DNA of 34,671 nt from Lingula anatina (GCF_001039355.2 NW_019775591.1:401995-436665), one strand, 5' to 3'; positions 20,901 through 29,032 are shown, counted from the first letter of the stretch. The notes: generated from the letters alone by a model not told the origin. Translations and numbers: made by a program.

Positions 20901-21950
20901 AATACCTTAAAGGGATAATGACTCTTCGTTTTGTCCAAAAAAAAAATGAATTTTCCTGGAGTCAACAACAATTTTCCCATCCGTATACCAATGATTAATC
21001 AATCTATTTTTACATTCAAAGTTATGTTCACATATTTCTATACGTTTTCCCTTAAGATTAAATGGGTTAAGTAATAAATAAATGGTTCAGTACTCGGTAC
21101 AACTTTGTACTTGCACGCACACATAACAATTGAAAAAACATATGACACAAATGTAATTTACCATTGAATAACAAACTCTTCATAAAAAATTACACAACAC
21201 TGTATAAAGTACTACTTACCTTTCTGGGCACTTTTGGAAAGGGAATATCCTCAGTGCAGTGCAACGTCTGTTTCCTACGACATGGCATCTTCAGCTTGTA
21301 GTCATTATGCCGAGTCCGGAACTCCACTCCGTTCAGTACAGCTATCGTCTCCCCCATCCCCAGGGTACGGTCGTAGTTGATGTGGTCGTGGATGTTCGCC
21401 AGACTGTTACCGACGAAGGTGGTGGAATGATAAGGGCGGCTGCCTGAGAATGAAAGGTCGTTTCTAGACATTTAAACGATCTGTTTATATTTCTTCTTTC
21501 ATTTTTAGACATTACCCTTTAATTTGTTCATTTTTATCCATTGATCTGTGCATTATTATTATTATTATTATTATTGGTTTCTCTCAATTCTTTTTTGGAT
21601 GTGCGGATAGCCGCATAGAATAGCTGCATAGAATAGCATTATGTCTTCCAAGCACCAATCTTAATACCAGTATAATTGACCATCCCAATAAAACTTAAGA
21701 CTTGAAAAAAAACATTAAACCCAGCCTTCAAAATCACTTACTCACCGCCTGTTTGCAATCTTATCTGCTTAAGCCCAGAACTTCCCTCAGACCGTATTCG
21801 TTCCTCCACAAACAGCTGCTGCATTATCAGCTGCCTCCCCAAGGCGGCCACCGTGCTCTGCAGTTCACGTATGATCTCGGCATTTCCCGTCTCACACTTG
21901 GACACCGTAAGTATACACGTGGTCAGCATCAACAAAGTCAAGGTCAGGGA
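10808..21950 (-). CDS. Gene 2 (13 exons): unnamed secreted protein family with His/Cys C-terminal tail
   Basis: Reverse-strand exons 21950-21746, 21443-21220, 20467-20396, 20164-20086, 19703-19382, 18243-18015, 17572-17452, 16895-16755, 16127-15975, 15437-15298, 14860-14709, 12416-12279 and 10871-10808 sum to 2040 nt, exactly 679 codons plus stop. All junctions are GT-AG and in phase. The product has a hydrophobic N-terminus, an amphipathic helix with heptad character (residues about 25-55), a conserved core (75-565) with GMGETIAVLNGVEF, FKPVLCYLEGAW, EFAQWNYRILCHPL, IPGKDNY and LEIVYMTPLSRWNPY, and a tail with HSHTL, HFHEL and CWDGH. Four or more sequons (NGT, NLT, NIT, NSS) and cysteines fit secretion. 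I recall similar uncharacterised proteins in other marine invertebrates but cannot name the family; function unknown. The initiator Met is unresolved. Confidence 0.85.
11015..11202. mobile_element. MITE with GTGTGACAGGAATG inverted ends
   Basis: The 14-base end GTGTGACAGGAATG at the left is exactly reverse complemented as CATTCCTGTCACAC at the right, 188 bp apart, with no coding frame inside. It lies in the last intron of gene 2. The copy at 4727-4870 appears related. Confidence 0.75.
12279..12416 (-). CDS. Gene 2 exon L: His-rich tail domain core
   Basis: The acceptor is cccgttgtag and the donor is TTTAA|GTAAGT; phase 2 to phase 2, 138 nt. It encodes LVLDADSIQRMKDGAKIAVR, TSTDNGHFHELKVFYNSS and IDRFQMFK. 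The G-H-x-H-x-L motif and a sequon are visible. A 2.3-kb intron full of repeats separates it from exon K. Confidence 0.8.
12658..13113. mobile_element. MITE with 21-bp perfect TIR GCAAGGCTGACACTTGCACGA
   Basis: The 21 bases from 12659 recur exactly in reverse complement at 13093-13113. ATAA flanks both sides (12654-12657 and 13114-13117), a possible target-site duplication. The interior is filled with variants of ATGCGCAAACT, GTTCGCGAACTCGTCG and GTGCCAATGCG and is far richer in CpG than the surroundings. Frames of up to about 120 codons inside it are by-products of this composition. It lies in the intron between exons K and L of gene 2. Confidence 0.8.
13185..13545. repeat. 54-55 bp tandem repeat, about 6.5 copies
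   Basis: Units read ACCATACTATGTGGATGTCA, then CTCAAAGTGACCGTTT, then CCTAAGGGGCGGGGTAT, with about 80-90% identity and a decayed last copy. Each unit carries the near-palindrome GTCACTCAAAGTGAC. There is no coding logic; period 54 gives open frames only because it is divisible by three. It lies about 70 bp from the MITE at 12658-13113, in the same gene 2 intron. Confidence 0.88.
14019..14158. mobile_element. Short foldback element, ATATGGCC family, copy 1
   Basis: The left end GACTGACTATAGTCC then GAGGGTCAAATATGGC pairs with the right end, reverse complemented GACTGACTAGTCCAAGGGTC and AAATATGGC, over about 30 bp. It shares interior words with the elements at 14359-14660 and 18294-18661 (TGGCCAA, CTTGAA, CCCC-CGGG, TTCA-TGTCTA). 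Confidence 0.7.
14359..14660. mobile_element. Foldback element, ATATGGCC family, copy 2
   Basis: The left arm (CTAAGGGTCCATTTCGAATA, GATCCGAG, ACTGATCCGCC, CTAAATATAGCCGA) and the right arm in reverse complement (CTTAGGGGCCATTCAGAATA, GATCCGAG, ACTGATCCGCC, CTAAATATGGCCGA) match over about 55 bp. TAA flanks the GGG termini on both sides, as for PIF/Harbinger-type 3-bp target sites. An 18-base G run sits in the centre. The right end lies about 50 bp inside the intron from the donor of exon K. Confidence 0.8.
14709..14860 (-). CDS. Gene 2 exon K: MDQQRY segment and first H-x-H-x-L half
   Basis: The acceptor is gtatatttcag. I place the donor at CACAC|GTATGT (phase 2) because the next exon then completes HSHTL followed by LVLDADSIQRM, mirroring the second motif HFHEL. 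It encodes DMVMDQQRYINMYRESPLA, a Thr/Ser-rich linker and VISQHSHT. If the donor is not used, the frame continues to a TGA at 14636-14638 with a hydrophobic tail (YVCLLAVAWTLPLTRFLGA). The last part of that tail lies inside a foldback element, so it is probably intron. Confidence 0.78.
15298..15437 (-). CDS. Gene 2 exon J: VRTVDASGFRVKL segment
   Basis: The acceptor is tttttctag and the donor is CTCAAG|GTGAGC; phase 1 to phase 0. It encodes GVVRTVDASGFRVKLNIADV, RQRWPIMPASVEG and MKEIDALK. Confidence 0.85.
15975..16127 (-). CDS. Gene 2 exon I: DKAFNGINNALYYQTP segment
   Basis: The acceptor is tttttaatag and the donor is AACG|GTATGG; phase 1 to phase 1. It encodes GNRNGQKTVDKAFNGINN, ALYYQTPVEMFARKQ and TGRYGVGVLDKN. 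Confidence 0.85.
16513..16538. repeat. Poly-T run in gene 2 intron
   Basis: A 26-base T run; on the gene strand it is poly-A. No retroelement body was recognised beside it. Confidence 0.9.
16700..16738. repeat. (GA)n microsatellite next to exon H donor
   Basis: An imperfect GA array ends about 16 bases into the intron after the exon H donor. On the gene strand it reads (CT)n. Confidence 0.92.
16755..16895 (-). CDS. Gene 2 exon H: LEIVYMTPLSRWNPY segment
   Basis: The acceptor is attcgtgaatag and the donor is GAGG|GTGAGA; phase 1 to phase 1. It encodes DCVTVQQKWTYAIPLEIVYM, TPLSRWNPYDLEYKGLAY and TDEGMTVKE. Just beyond the donor the intron contains a (GA)n tract and a poly-T run. Confidence 0.86.
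17452..17572 (-). CDS. Gene 2 exon G: RGYSDQNVFMAM segment
   Basis: The acceptor is atctcgcctag and the donor is ACGAG|GTGAAG; phase 0 to phase 1. It encodes GADGRKLMHRGYSDQNVFMA, MTSQP, VGLNITNCARRGR. The NIT sequon and a cysteine lie near the end; the cysteine just after the next junction may be its partner. Confidence 0.86.
17884..17926. repeat. (AAAT)n microsatellite in gene 2 intron
   Basis: Ten or so AAAT units; a short (GA)n tract follows at about 17975-17993, just before exon F. Confidence 0.95.
18015..18243 (-). CDS. Gene 2 exon F: IPGKDNY segment
   Basis: The acceptor is atgtgtgcacag and the donor is AAAAG|GTACCC; phase 2 to phase 0. It encodes FQLNPEDSDHWGEGRFYDYG, FLDSLMEQIPGKDNYRANLT, DDLFGDVALRY, an acidic DDEDGS loop and NAGFYHRWFKV. 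The foldback element at 18294-18661 begins only about 50 bp upstream of the acceptor. Confidence 0.88.
18294..18658. mobile_element. Foldback element, ATATGGCC family, copy 3, interrupted by another element
   Basis: The arm AGATCGGTGGATGAAATGTG at 18294 pairs with 18622-18658 (30 of 37 bases identical) and continues inward through GTGGCGTAAT / ATTACGCGCC. The interior from about 18373 to 18605 is a GATCGATCTA-family element, so this is a nested insertion. It lies in the gene 2 intron upstream of exon F. Confidence 0.65.
18373..18605. mobile_element. MITE-like foldback, GATCGATCTA family, copy 2
   Basis: The ends GGGTGTATTCCCAGAGATTT and, in reverse complement, AGACCCCATTTCCATAGATT open arms with TAGATCGATC, TCCCTGGGGGTTCACGCTAA and TTGCAGTCAGC facing GCTGACAGTAATTTAGTGAG. 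There is no coding frame. It is inserted inside the element 18294-18658. Confidence 0.75.
18669..18889. repeat. Near-identical tandem duplicate of 18411-18661
   Basis: The sequence from 18669 repeats that from 18411 at an offset of exactly 258 bases with about three substitutions over 195 bases. The duplicate lacks the stretch around GCTTTCAGGTGGGACAGCC present in the first copy, then re-joins at ATCCGCCGATCTGTT. An N stands at 18662, just before the second copy begins. This fits two haplotypes collapsed head-to-tail in assembly, though a real local duplication is possible. Confidence 0.8.
19382..19703 (-). CDS. Gene 2 exon E: longest core exon
   Basis: The acceptor is tacgttttcag and the donor is GCAAG|GTGATA; phase 1 to phase 2, 322 nt. 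It encodes ESFASDRHFLDATSWFDL, ENFAYLPVTIAHLTG with an NGT sequon, EFAQWNYRILCHPL, NRFRTVDDLHSRM and LSRRAR. The donor is weaker than the others and a stop follows directly, but phase 2 joins exactly to the next exon (AG + A). Confidence 0.88.
20086..20164 (-). CDS. Gene 2 exon D: FKPVLCYLEGAW segment
   Basis: The acceptor is ctactttttcag and the donor is TTCAG|GTAAAA; phase 0 to phase 1. It encodes RRYSNFFKPVLCYLEGAWMK and then SS. The YFKPVLCYLEGAW-type motif appears to be a family hallmark (from recall). Confidence 0.82.
20396..20467 (-). CDS. Gene 2 exon C: short 24-codon exon
   Basis: The acceptor is gttaatcag and the donor is GAGCAG|GTGAGG; phase 0 to phase 0, 72 nt. It encodes ISKESVSDQIAEMKEYFRAW then KEQ, a likely amphipathic helix. 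It is symmetric, so it could be skipped without a frame change. Confidence 0.8.
20906..21024. repeat. Dispersed repeat, truncated copy
   Basis: It shares CTTAAAG-ATAATGACTCTTCG, AAAATGAATTTTCCTGGAGT and TTTTTACATTCAAAGTTA in order with 25779-25892, at about 80% identity by eye. It lies in the gene 2 intron between exons B and C and lacks the right-hand inverted end seen in the other copy. Confidence 0.72.
21220..21443 (-). CDS. Gene 2 exon B: conserved GMGE...EFRTRHNDY segment
   Basis: The acceptor is tttcattctcag and the donor is AAAG|GTAAGT; phase 1 to phase 0. It encodes GSRPYHSTTFVGNSLANI, HDH, then GMGETIAVLNGVEFRTRHND, and PFPKVPRK at the end. The density of His and aromatic residues and the GC-richer composition relative to the introns support coding. 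Confidence 0.88.
21746..21950 (-). CDS. Gene 2 exon A: signal-like N-terminus and coiled-coil-like helix
   Basis: The reverse-strand acceptor is tttttattcaag and the donor is GGCG|GTGAGT. It encodes SLTLTLLMLTTCILTVSKC, a good signal-peptide core, then AEIIRELQSTVAALGRQL and further heptad-like sequence to LKQIRLQTGG. The first in-frame Met in the exon is at 21929-21927 (MLTTC). The longer hydrophobic run before it suggests that the real start is on an upstream exon not found. The acceptor lies inside a perfect 40-bp inverted repeat. Confidence 0.75.
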
Positions 21951-21979
21951 CTTGAATAAAAAGAAATGGAATGTGAATG

Positions 21980-22028
<49 letters not shown>

Positions 22029-22109
22029 GAATAGATCAATGAATATCATATATCATATCATATATCATATATATATACACCATTCACATTCCATTTCTTT
22101 TTATTCAAG
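21951..22109. repeat. 40-bp perfect inverted repeat around an (AT)n tract at the exon A acceptor
   Basis: Positions 21951-21990 are the exact reverse complement of 22070-22109. The left arm, read on the minus strand, is the intron end immediately before exon A, with ccatttctttttattcaag as the acceptor tract. The loop is an AT-rich 79 bp including (TA)n at 21982-22026. In the pre-mRNA this would place the acceptor in a strong stem. Confidence 0.85.
21982..22026. repeat. (TA)n microsatellite
   Basis: About 22 TA dinucleotides form the loop side of the 40-bp inverted repeat. The number is likely to vary between individuals. Confidence 0.95.
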
Positions 22110-22509
22110 TATATATAAAAATATAATCTATATATATAATATTTCTTTCTTTCTTTTTTCTTTCTCTTTTTATCACCGAGATATGCTCAGCCATCTGTTT
22201 TGACTTAACTATGTTTTAAGACTATTGGAAATGTGTTATACGATCCCATTCCATAATCTAGTATAGCTGGCCCCCTTTTTTTAACTAAGACATCTTTGAT
22301 TTCGTTTTATGAATTCGATCCTTAAAGGCAGACAACGACATGGTAAACCCTGGACCACAATAGAATTGATAAACTGAGTGCTGTATCGACAACAGTAGAT
22401 TCAGGCGCAGATTTGCTTTATATATGTTTAGACCAATTCCCATAGACGCCAACAGTCTACGTTAATCGGCCCAACTCCACCAGCACACTCGCTGAATGCA
22501 AATAGTTTA

Positions 22510-22690
22510 ACAAATCTTTATACCTCCTCCTGGCGTTGAGTAGAATACAGGAAAGTTGGTGATTATTCGAGTTAGTTGGAAACAAGTGTAGGCGTGCCAT
22601 TCAGTTAAGCTGAAAGCACTCAGAAAGAGTCCTCGCAGAATTGGGTCGATCCCCGTAGAACGATAGTATCTATGAGAATGGGGTCTTAGA
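22510..22690. mobile_element. Decayed MITE, GATCGATCTA superfamily, copy 4
   Basis: It shares GAGTAGAATACAGGAAAGTT, GTTGGAAACAA and the outer end AATGGGGTCTTAG with the elements at 28145 and 18373. The left end is not clear. It is upstream of gene 2 on its own strand. Confidence 0.55.
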
Positions 22691-22755
22691 CTATCAAAAA
22701 CAAAAATCCGACGTGCTAACACTAACAATGGCAAGGGCGAGGTCAGGAATGCCAC

Positions 22756-24606
22756 GCCCGTATAACGTGCACTGGATAAAGAAACTGGATAATGCTCCTT
22801 TGCCAGACAAACGAAATGGAATCACGCTGCAAACTCCAACTTGCGTCAGTGGTTTGTCATCTGATTCCTTGGCATTTAATCACTCACCAATCACACAAAG
22901 CGTGCGCCCTCACATGGAAAATTACACATGTACATAATGTGAATTTAATTGCCTTGACAAGACGACAAATAAGACATAATTCCACCGTCTCAGGGAGACA
23001 ACTTCATTCCGAGGTCTTCCCATGCACAACACGTGTGTATTTTCCTTACCAAGGTGAAGGTACAAAAAAAATTGTTAAAAGAACCAAGGTCATTTTTTCA
23101 GGCGGACTTTCTGTCTTTCGTTTAACGCATGAAGCCACCCACCCTGCCCAAACTTTGTGCCCTCAGGTGTTCACGAGTATAATCCAGACATCAAGTCTTA
23201 CTTCAGTTCTTTGTGTACCGTAATAAATGTTTGCCTAGACAAGTGTAAATTCGGTCACCCTTTAAAATATCTGTCGAAATAAAATAAAGCTGCCGCGTAG
23301 AGCCCTGGCACGTGGGACGTGACGCCTTAGATTCTTTTCACACCGAGCGATACAGTTTTCTGTGCCGCTACAGTTTGTGAGACTGACAATATGCCTTGTA
23401 AGAGAATCACCTAAAAAGAGCCTCCGCGCTCGAAACAGTCAGTTACCTGGATTAAATTCCATAAGAGCGTTCAGAGCTTTTACAAGGGAGTAATGTCTCT
23501 CCCCCCCCCCGCCCCCCGCGCCTTAGCTTTTTTACATGGTAAGACAAGTCAAAATTCTGCTTTACAGAACACTATACTGCTCCATGTAGAAATGTGAAAC
23601 ATACTTTACTGCTGCATGTACCGCGACGTGTACTTGCATTTCAGTCAGAACGAAAGAACGATGGTTTTTTGTTTAAAACGTGAAGTGCATGCACACCATA
23701 CACGAGCTTTGTTAAAGAAAAAAAATCACCGATATTTGACCTTGATTGTGTATATCCGACCCCCCTTTATCGTGATGTAAAGCAAAATTCAAGTGGAAGC
23801 TACTAACAATTTGTAGTTAACAAATGGCAAATTAATTTTTAAGCAAAATTTTGTTTCATGCAGCCTTCCTTCTCCGAAATTTGAAATGCAGTAGACTTTT
23901 ATTTGTCGGATACGGATTCTATCTTTCACGCTGTCTGGAAAATACCAGAATAATTTTTTATAAAAGTTGTTTTTAGAAGGAAGAAATTGAATTACTAAAA
24001 ACGTCATCAGTGTTTCACGAAAGATCCCTTAGAAATTTATTGTGACTTTTTCACCAAATCTATATATACACAATATAACTCGCCTTGTACATCAGAAAAC
24101 TCCTCGTATATTTCGAGGTATTTGCACAGCAGAAATAAGACTAAAGGTACATGCGGGCGTTCGTTTACTTACTGCATACATCGTGTAATGTTTGCTTACA
24201 TAGAAAGAGAAAATCCTACAGAAGTACTGGTATTTAGCAGTTCTGTCAGCGTGGCTCCCGTGCGTTTGACATACTGGGCCCTTTGTTCACATATTCATCT
24301 TTCAAGCCTGGATTATTTTCCATGCCCCCGGATCCAGAATTATCCCTTTTTGTCGTTTATTTGCGTCACATATTATGATGTTGGTCGAAACAGAACGATC
24401 TTCACTACATATCTACACATACAACTCTGCTAGCAAGATCCAAATTTGTGCTTTGCAACTGATATACATGTTTTTTTTTTGTTTTTTTTTTTGCTATGGC
24501 TGCAACCAAAAATCAATTTTCATTAAAGGGTGCCCAAGATACATCTCTTTTGTAGCAAAACTGATATCTGTTAAATATGTTCATGCGTATGCTCACGTTT
24601 GCCATT

Positions 24607-24640
<34 letters not shown>

Positions 24641-25778
24641 TCTATTTTTATAGCGGTTAAAAATTATGTGATTTACAATGTGTAGAACAGATAAATCTAA
24701 AAAAAACATTGTCATGGAATGCTCTATTTTGTATAGTGGCATATCCTTTATGCCCTCCATTGTCTAGATTAAATCAACTCAGATAATTGTATCCCTACTT
24801 TTATCCCTTACTTACTATCAAGACGATTAAAAATCAAATTTTCGAAAAATATTTAAACCATGACCATTGAATTAATTCACAGTTGTTTGTGTATCCATTT
24901 CTTAACTATAAAAAACAAGTTAAGCCTTCAATCGGTTTCTCATCACAAAACGTTTAGAGAAAAAAACGTTTTTAGAAAATACACCATATAAACAAATAAA
25001 CAATCACAAACCTCCCCGCTGAATCAAAACATGTCATTTTCCTCTCCTTTCATTTTTTTTCCTTGATATACACCTACCTTCATCTTTTCTGCAGGTATAG
25101 GGAGGCTGGTTGGCAGGGATTTGAGTGAACGCCGGTCCCCGTCTCTCTTTCCTCTTTATACATGTACCCCGTTGTGTTTGTTTATCAATCATTGTCAACG
25201 CGGCTCGTCAACGATGCTTCAACCAATTACGTATACAGATCTGCGCTTTAACATACCACCATATAAAAGAGAGCACAAAGATTGACAGGCCTTTATCGTT
25301 TGTATCATTTTTTTCTTTTTTTTTCAGTATGCTTACAGGTACTTCTGGGTACGCCTACCTCGGTAAAATATAAAAGAATGCGGACCTACTACGTAAACAT
25401 GCGGAACTGTATCGTTGCTAGGGGCGTGTTAATACCGGTATGAATAATGCGTTCACATCAGTTTTAAGGAGGCCGACGATATATTCCCAACATATTCACA
25501 TCCAAGCGTTATGCATGCACGAACCGATCTCTGTCCAATGTACCTTTACTGGGGAATTAATTTTTTTCGCCTATTGCCTTTTTATCGAGACGTCAATGAT
25601 CTATACGGTGGATGAAGTCATTGAGAATTTTGAAAGAAACTCGTTCTATTGTGGTCTAACGTGAATACGTATACAGATCGAGGGTGCAATTATTTGTGTT
25701 GATGTTAAATCATCCGCAGTGCCTATTAGATATAGAGTTAGCATTGTGTAAAAAAGGGGCGTTGATAAAAAAAATAAG
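22756..25778. other. Non-coding stretch upstream of gene 2
   Basis: No exon could be supported. The 5' exon(s) and promoter of gene 2 should lie here or in 22110-22755; no ATG-plus-donor was convincing. Contents are unique AT-rich sequence, an (AC)n microsatellite at 24609-24639, a C-run near 23502-23520 and a few short frames with no recognisable motifs. Confidence 0.5.
24609..24639. repeat. (AC)n microsatellite
   Basis: Fifteen or so AC dinucleotides in a non-coding region. Confidence 0.95.
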
Positions 25779-26124
25779 CTTAAAGCAATAATAACTCTTC
25801 GTTTCGGCCAAAAAATGAATTTTCCTGGAGTAAACAACAATTTTTCCATACTTATCAATGGTTAATGAATCCATTTTTACATTCAAAGTTAGTCCCTGGT
25901 TTTTTTCTAAAAAGTTTGGTTTTTTGTTAAAATCTCTTAAGAGATTTTAACAAAGTATAGACATCAATGGAGGTCACGTGGTCTAAAGACAAGTTCAAAT
26001 ATCAGAATAAAAGCTATAACTGCTGTTTTTGTGGTAAAACAGAATATATTATATTTCTATGAGTTATTCACAAGGTTTTTATTGTGAAATATAGGTCTCA
26101 TACAAAGAGTTATTATGCCTTTAA
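25779..26124. mobile_element. MITE with TTAAAG(G)CATAATAACTCTT ends
   Basis: The left end TTAAAGCAATAATAACTCTT and the right end, reverse complemented TTAAAGGCATAATAACTCTT, match at nearly all of 20 positions. The left 115 bp is repeated at 20906-21024. The centre holds a 32-bp perfect palindrome (25923-25954). There is no coding frame. Confidence 0.78.
25923..25954. repeat. 32-bp perfect palindrome
   Basis: The sequence reads TTTGTTAAAATCTCTT and then its exact reverse complement with no spacer. It lies inside the element 25779-26124 and could form a hairpin. Confidence 0.9.
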
Positions 26125-26887
26125 CAAACTTCTAACTGGGCACTGCTGTAATAAACTAATTATGAAATGACGTGAAAACTGTTTTATTATTTGTGTAGTT
26201 AATATAATGCCCTTTTTATATCCATCGGTATACTTAAGTGGCTCATTCTGTACCGGTACACATTAAGAGGTCCGCTCGTGTTATTTTGCTACTTGGGTTT
26301 TACTCTTTTTCACAGGTTCTCCCCAAGTAAACTTCCTACTGTTTATTTCAGCAAAATCAATTTATAGCCAAGATTTACTTTATCCAGAATTGTTTTGCAC
26401 AGCATAAACATGTCAGCTTCTTACACGTTAACTAATATCTTTACCGTCTCGAGAGTAAATCACACCACTGTTAATAACGAGACTCAAAATATATGAATGT
26501 TTACACCAAATTCGAGTTTATGGATCCTTATTCTTTAAACCGTTTAAGATACAATATACCGCTTGATTGAGGGAAACTGGATGCAATCTCCAAGAGAAAT
26601 TACAATTTTGCTATTTAAGAAACCACAGGGCTCATTGTGTGTTTTTAAACAGTCATACATTGGTTTTAAACGGCTTAAATCGTAAGCGTTCTAAATCCCA
26701 ACTGCACTAAGCCTGAGGCGAATTGTGAACGTCACGAACGCATTTCCGATCCCCCGGATTTAATGTCGAAAGTATTAAAAAAAGGCGTCATTTATATTTG
26801 ATAGTGCAATGTAATGTGGGTAAAGACTGTGAATAGAACTGATGGGGTCCCTAGGAGAGGAAAGAGGGTGCTATTGGAGCGTTAAGA

Positions 26888-27115
26888 GTGACTGACACCC
26901 CATTTCCACAGATTTTTAGATCGATCTATCCCTGTGGGGAGTCTCACTAGATTACTGTCAGCTTGGCCAGCTTAAGCGTCTTCCCCGCCTACTAAAAGCT
27001 GTAAGACGTAATTAACTATGGTGCCCGCTCGGCTGACTGCAATTTAGCGTGAACCCCCAGGGAGTTAGGTCGATCTTAATCTTTAGATCGATCTAAATCT
27101 CTGGGAAAGCACCCT
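26888..27115. mobile_element. MITE-like foldback, GATCGATCTA family, copy 5 (inverted relative to copy 2)
   Basis: It starts ACACCCCATTTCCACAGATT and contains TAGATCGATCTATCCCTGTG, GTCAGCTTGGCCAGCTTAAG, GGCTGACTGCAATTTAGCGT and AACCCCCAGGGAGTTAGGTC, ending CTCTGGGAAAGCACCC. Over its full length this is the reverse complement of the element at 18373-18605, with moderate divergence. It stands alone in the intergenic region. Confidence 0.8.
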
Positions 27116-27119
27116 GAGA

Positions 27120-28144
27120 GGGGGAACTATAGGCCCTGCAGGCTGGAATTCAATTCGGGTTATGCGATGGGCACGTAAGATCAGTGACGCCATGACACAT
27201 GAAAACCCAAACGCCTTTATCCATTGTGAAGAGGATTGAATTCCAAACAAAAAAGAAAGTATATTGCTACGAAAACTGATCAATAAAATGTTGTTTTATT
27301 GCTCTTTTGGTGTGTTTGCGGAAGATGTAAAGGGATTGTAACGCGAGAATCAAGGCGTGAAGTTATTGTATGCATTATAGAAGCAGTGTTAAGGCTTATA
27401 AAATTAAGCAAATAGTAATGAAATGTGATGGGTGCACACCTGTAATCCTGTGTGCAACATTTAATGCTCTGGCCATGTTTTGTCTGTACTTAAAGTCAAC
27501 AGATTTAGCCACGTGTGAAAGTGTCTATCACTCTAACACCTCTTTGGATTAGTTTGTTCGTTATTGTTAGTTTTACGGTGAGCTCACATTGTCAATCTCG
27601 GACACGGAATGGTGGGTAGAGCAAGTATGTCAAATTATAAGGTTTTAACAGAGAGAGGGAGTGGGCGAGAAACACAATGAAAAAAAAAAGGATTACATGT
27701 AGAACAAGGCCAATGATAAAACGGATTAACTAAATGTTCACAAAGAAACCTAAATATGCATAACAGGGGCAGAAGACGCCCCTGCATAAGACTGTTGGTT
27801 TTAATGTGCTCAGACTCGTTCCACCTTTTAACTGCGATAGGCGAACACATTTGTTAAATGTAGATTTATCAGTTTTCGCAATTTCCGTATTATTTTTTTG
27901 TCGTAAACCACTTATTACGCATGATATTAATTACAGTCACAGACGAGTATAAAAGCAGACAGGCCAGAAGAACAAATTCAGTATTTTGGCTCTGAATATA
28001 CACACACCGTATAAGACCATTATTTCAGCAGTGGTCTCTTCATTGCCAATATAAACTTGTTTTCAAGTTCATAAGTTATGCATTTCACCGTGAGTAAACG
28101 ACTGAAATATTCAACAGTCTCTTTTTTCCATCACGAGATGGACT
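27120..28144. other. Intergenic sequence with no supported gene
   Basis: Unique AT-rich sequence between two foldback copies. Short frames are present but none has a recognisable motif or convincing splice sites. Confidence 0.5.
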
Positions 28145-28422
28145 TAGGGCGCATTTCCAATGAAAATAATGGTCTACGTAGATAGATCCATCTTCGCAGG
28201 GACTCACGCTGAATGGATTCAGTTTTTCAGAATTTAATCTGTTAAAACATGCATCTTCCTGACACTGAGTAGAATACAGAGAAGCTTGTGATTAAAGGAA
28301 TATGTTGGAAACAAAAGAAAGTGTGTTAATCTGTCAAACTGATTGCATTCAGCAAGTTAGATCCCAGCGGTGTTAGATCGATCTACGTAAACCGAGAGTT
28401 TCAATGTGAATGAGCCCTTAAA
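28145..28422. mobile_element. MITE-like foldback, GATCGATCTA superfamily, copy 6
   Basis: It begins TTA|GGGCGCATTTCCAATG and ends CAATGTGAATGAGCCC|TTA, so a TTA target-site duplication flanks inverted ends. The interior has AGATAGATCCATC, GGGACTCACGCTGAATGG, GAGTAGAATACAGAGAAGC and TTAGATCGATCTACG. It shares its middle with the decayed copy at 22510. Confidence 0.72.
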
Positions 28423-28989
28423 GCTTTTGGGGATTTTTTAAAGATGTAATTTTTCAATGACGGAAAAAGTGTGGAAATTTCCAGGAAAACCCATAGTTTT
28501 TATACAAAGGTCTCAAGCTCAGAGTGTAAGTGTCGGCAAGCTGACCGCTGGAACTTCTAGTACTCTTTGCTGTATGTCATCCTGGAGACGTTACCATATA
28601 AGAAAATAACTCAGTTGCGTGCGGAAAGGACATGTAGCCTGTGAACAGTATTTAACCAACAGCAGTATAATTCACATAAGGGTCATTATACGCCATAGTA
28701 CGCCAGGAAAGCTTTATATACGCAGCGGGCGTAATTGAAATGACCGACCACTGAAGCCAGCGTCATGAATACTTTAGTGTAATAGTGAAATTATATCTGT
28801 GTCGCTGTGCTATATCATGGAACACTCACAGTTGTAAGACTGACTCTGCATCTAAAAAAGCGTAACAGTGCCACATAGGAAAATCAGAAGAAGAAGCATT
28901 TTTGTTAAACAACTACGACAAAACACGTTACAAATAAGTCATGGTACCGGATGCACGTGTGTAAGGCCGAAATGACGCGTAACCGAAGC

Positions 28990-28994
<5 letters not shown>

Positions 28995-29032
<38 letters not shown>
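28995..29032. repeat. (AT)n microsatellite
   Basis: About 18 AT dinucleotides; intergenic. Confidence 0.95.

Noticed and set aside
22507-22755. Minus-strand ATG with MAFLTSPLPLLVLAR as first exon of gene 2
   Set aside because: It looks signal-like, but no good donor joins it in phase to exon A; the only in-phase GT is poor.
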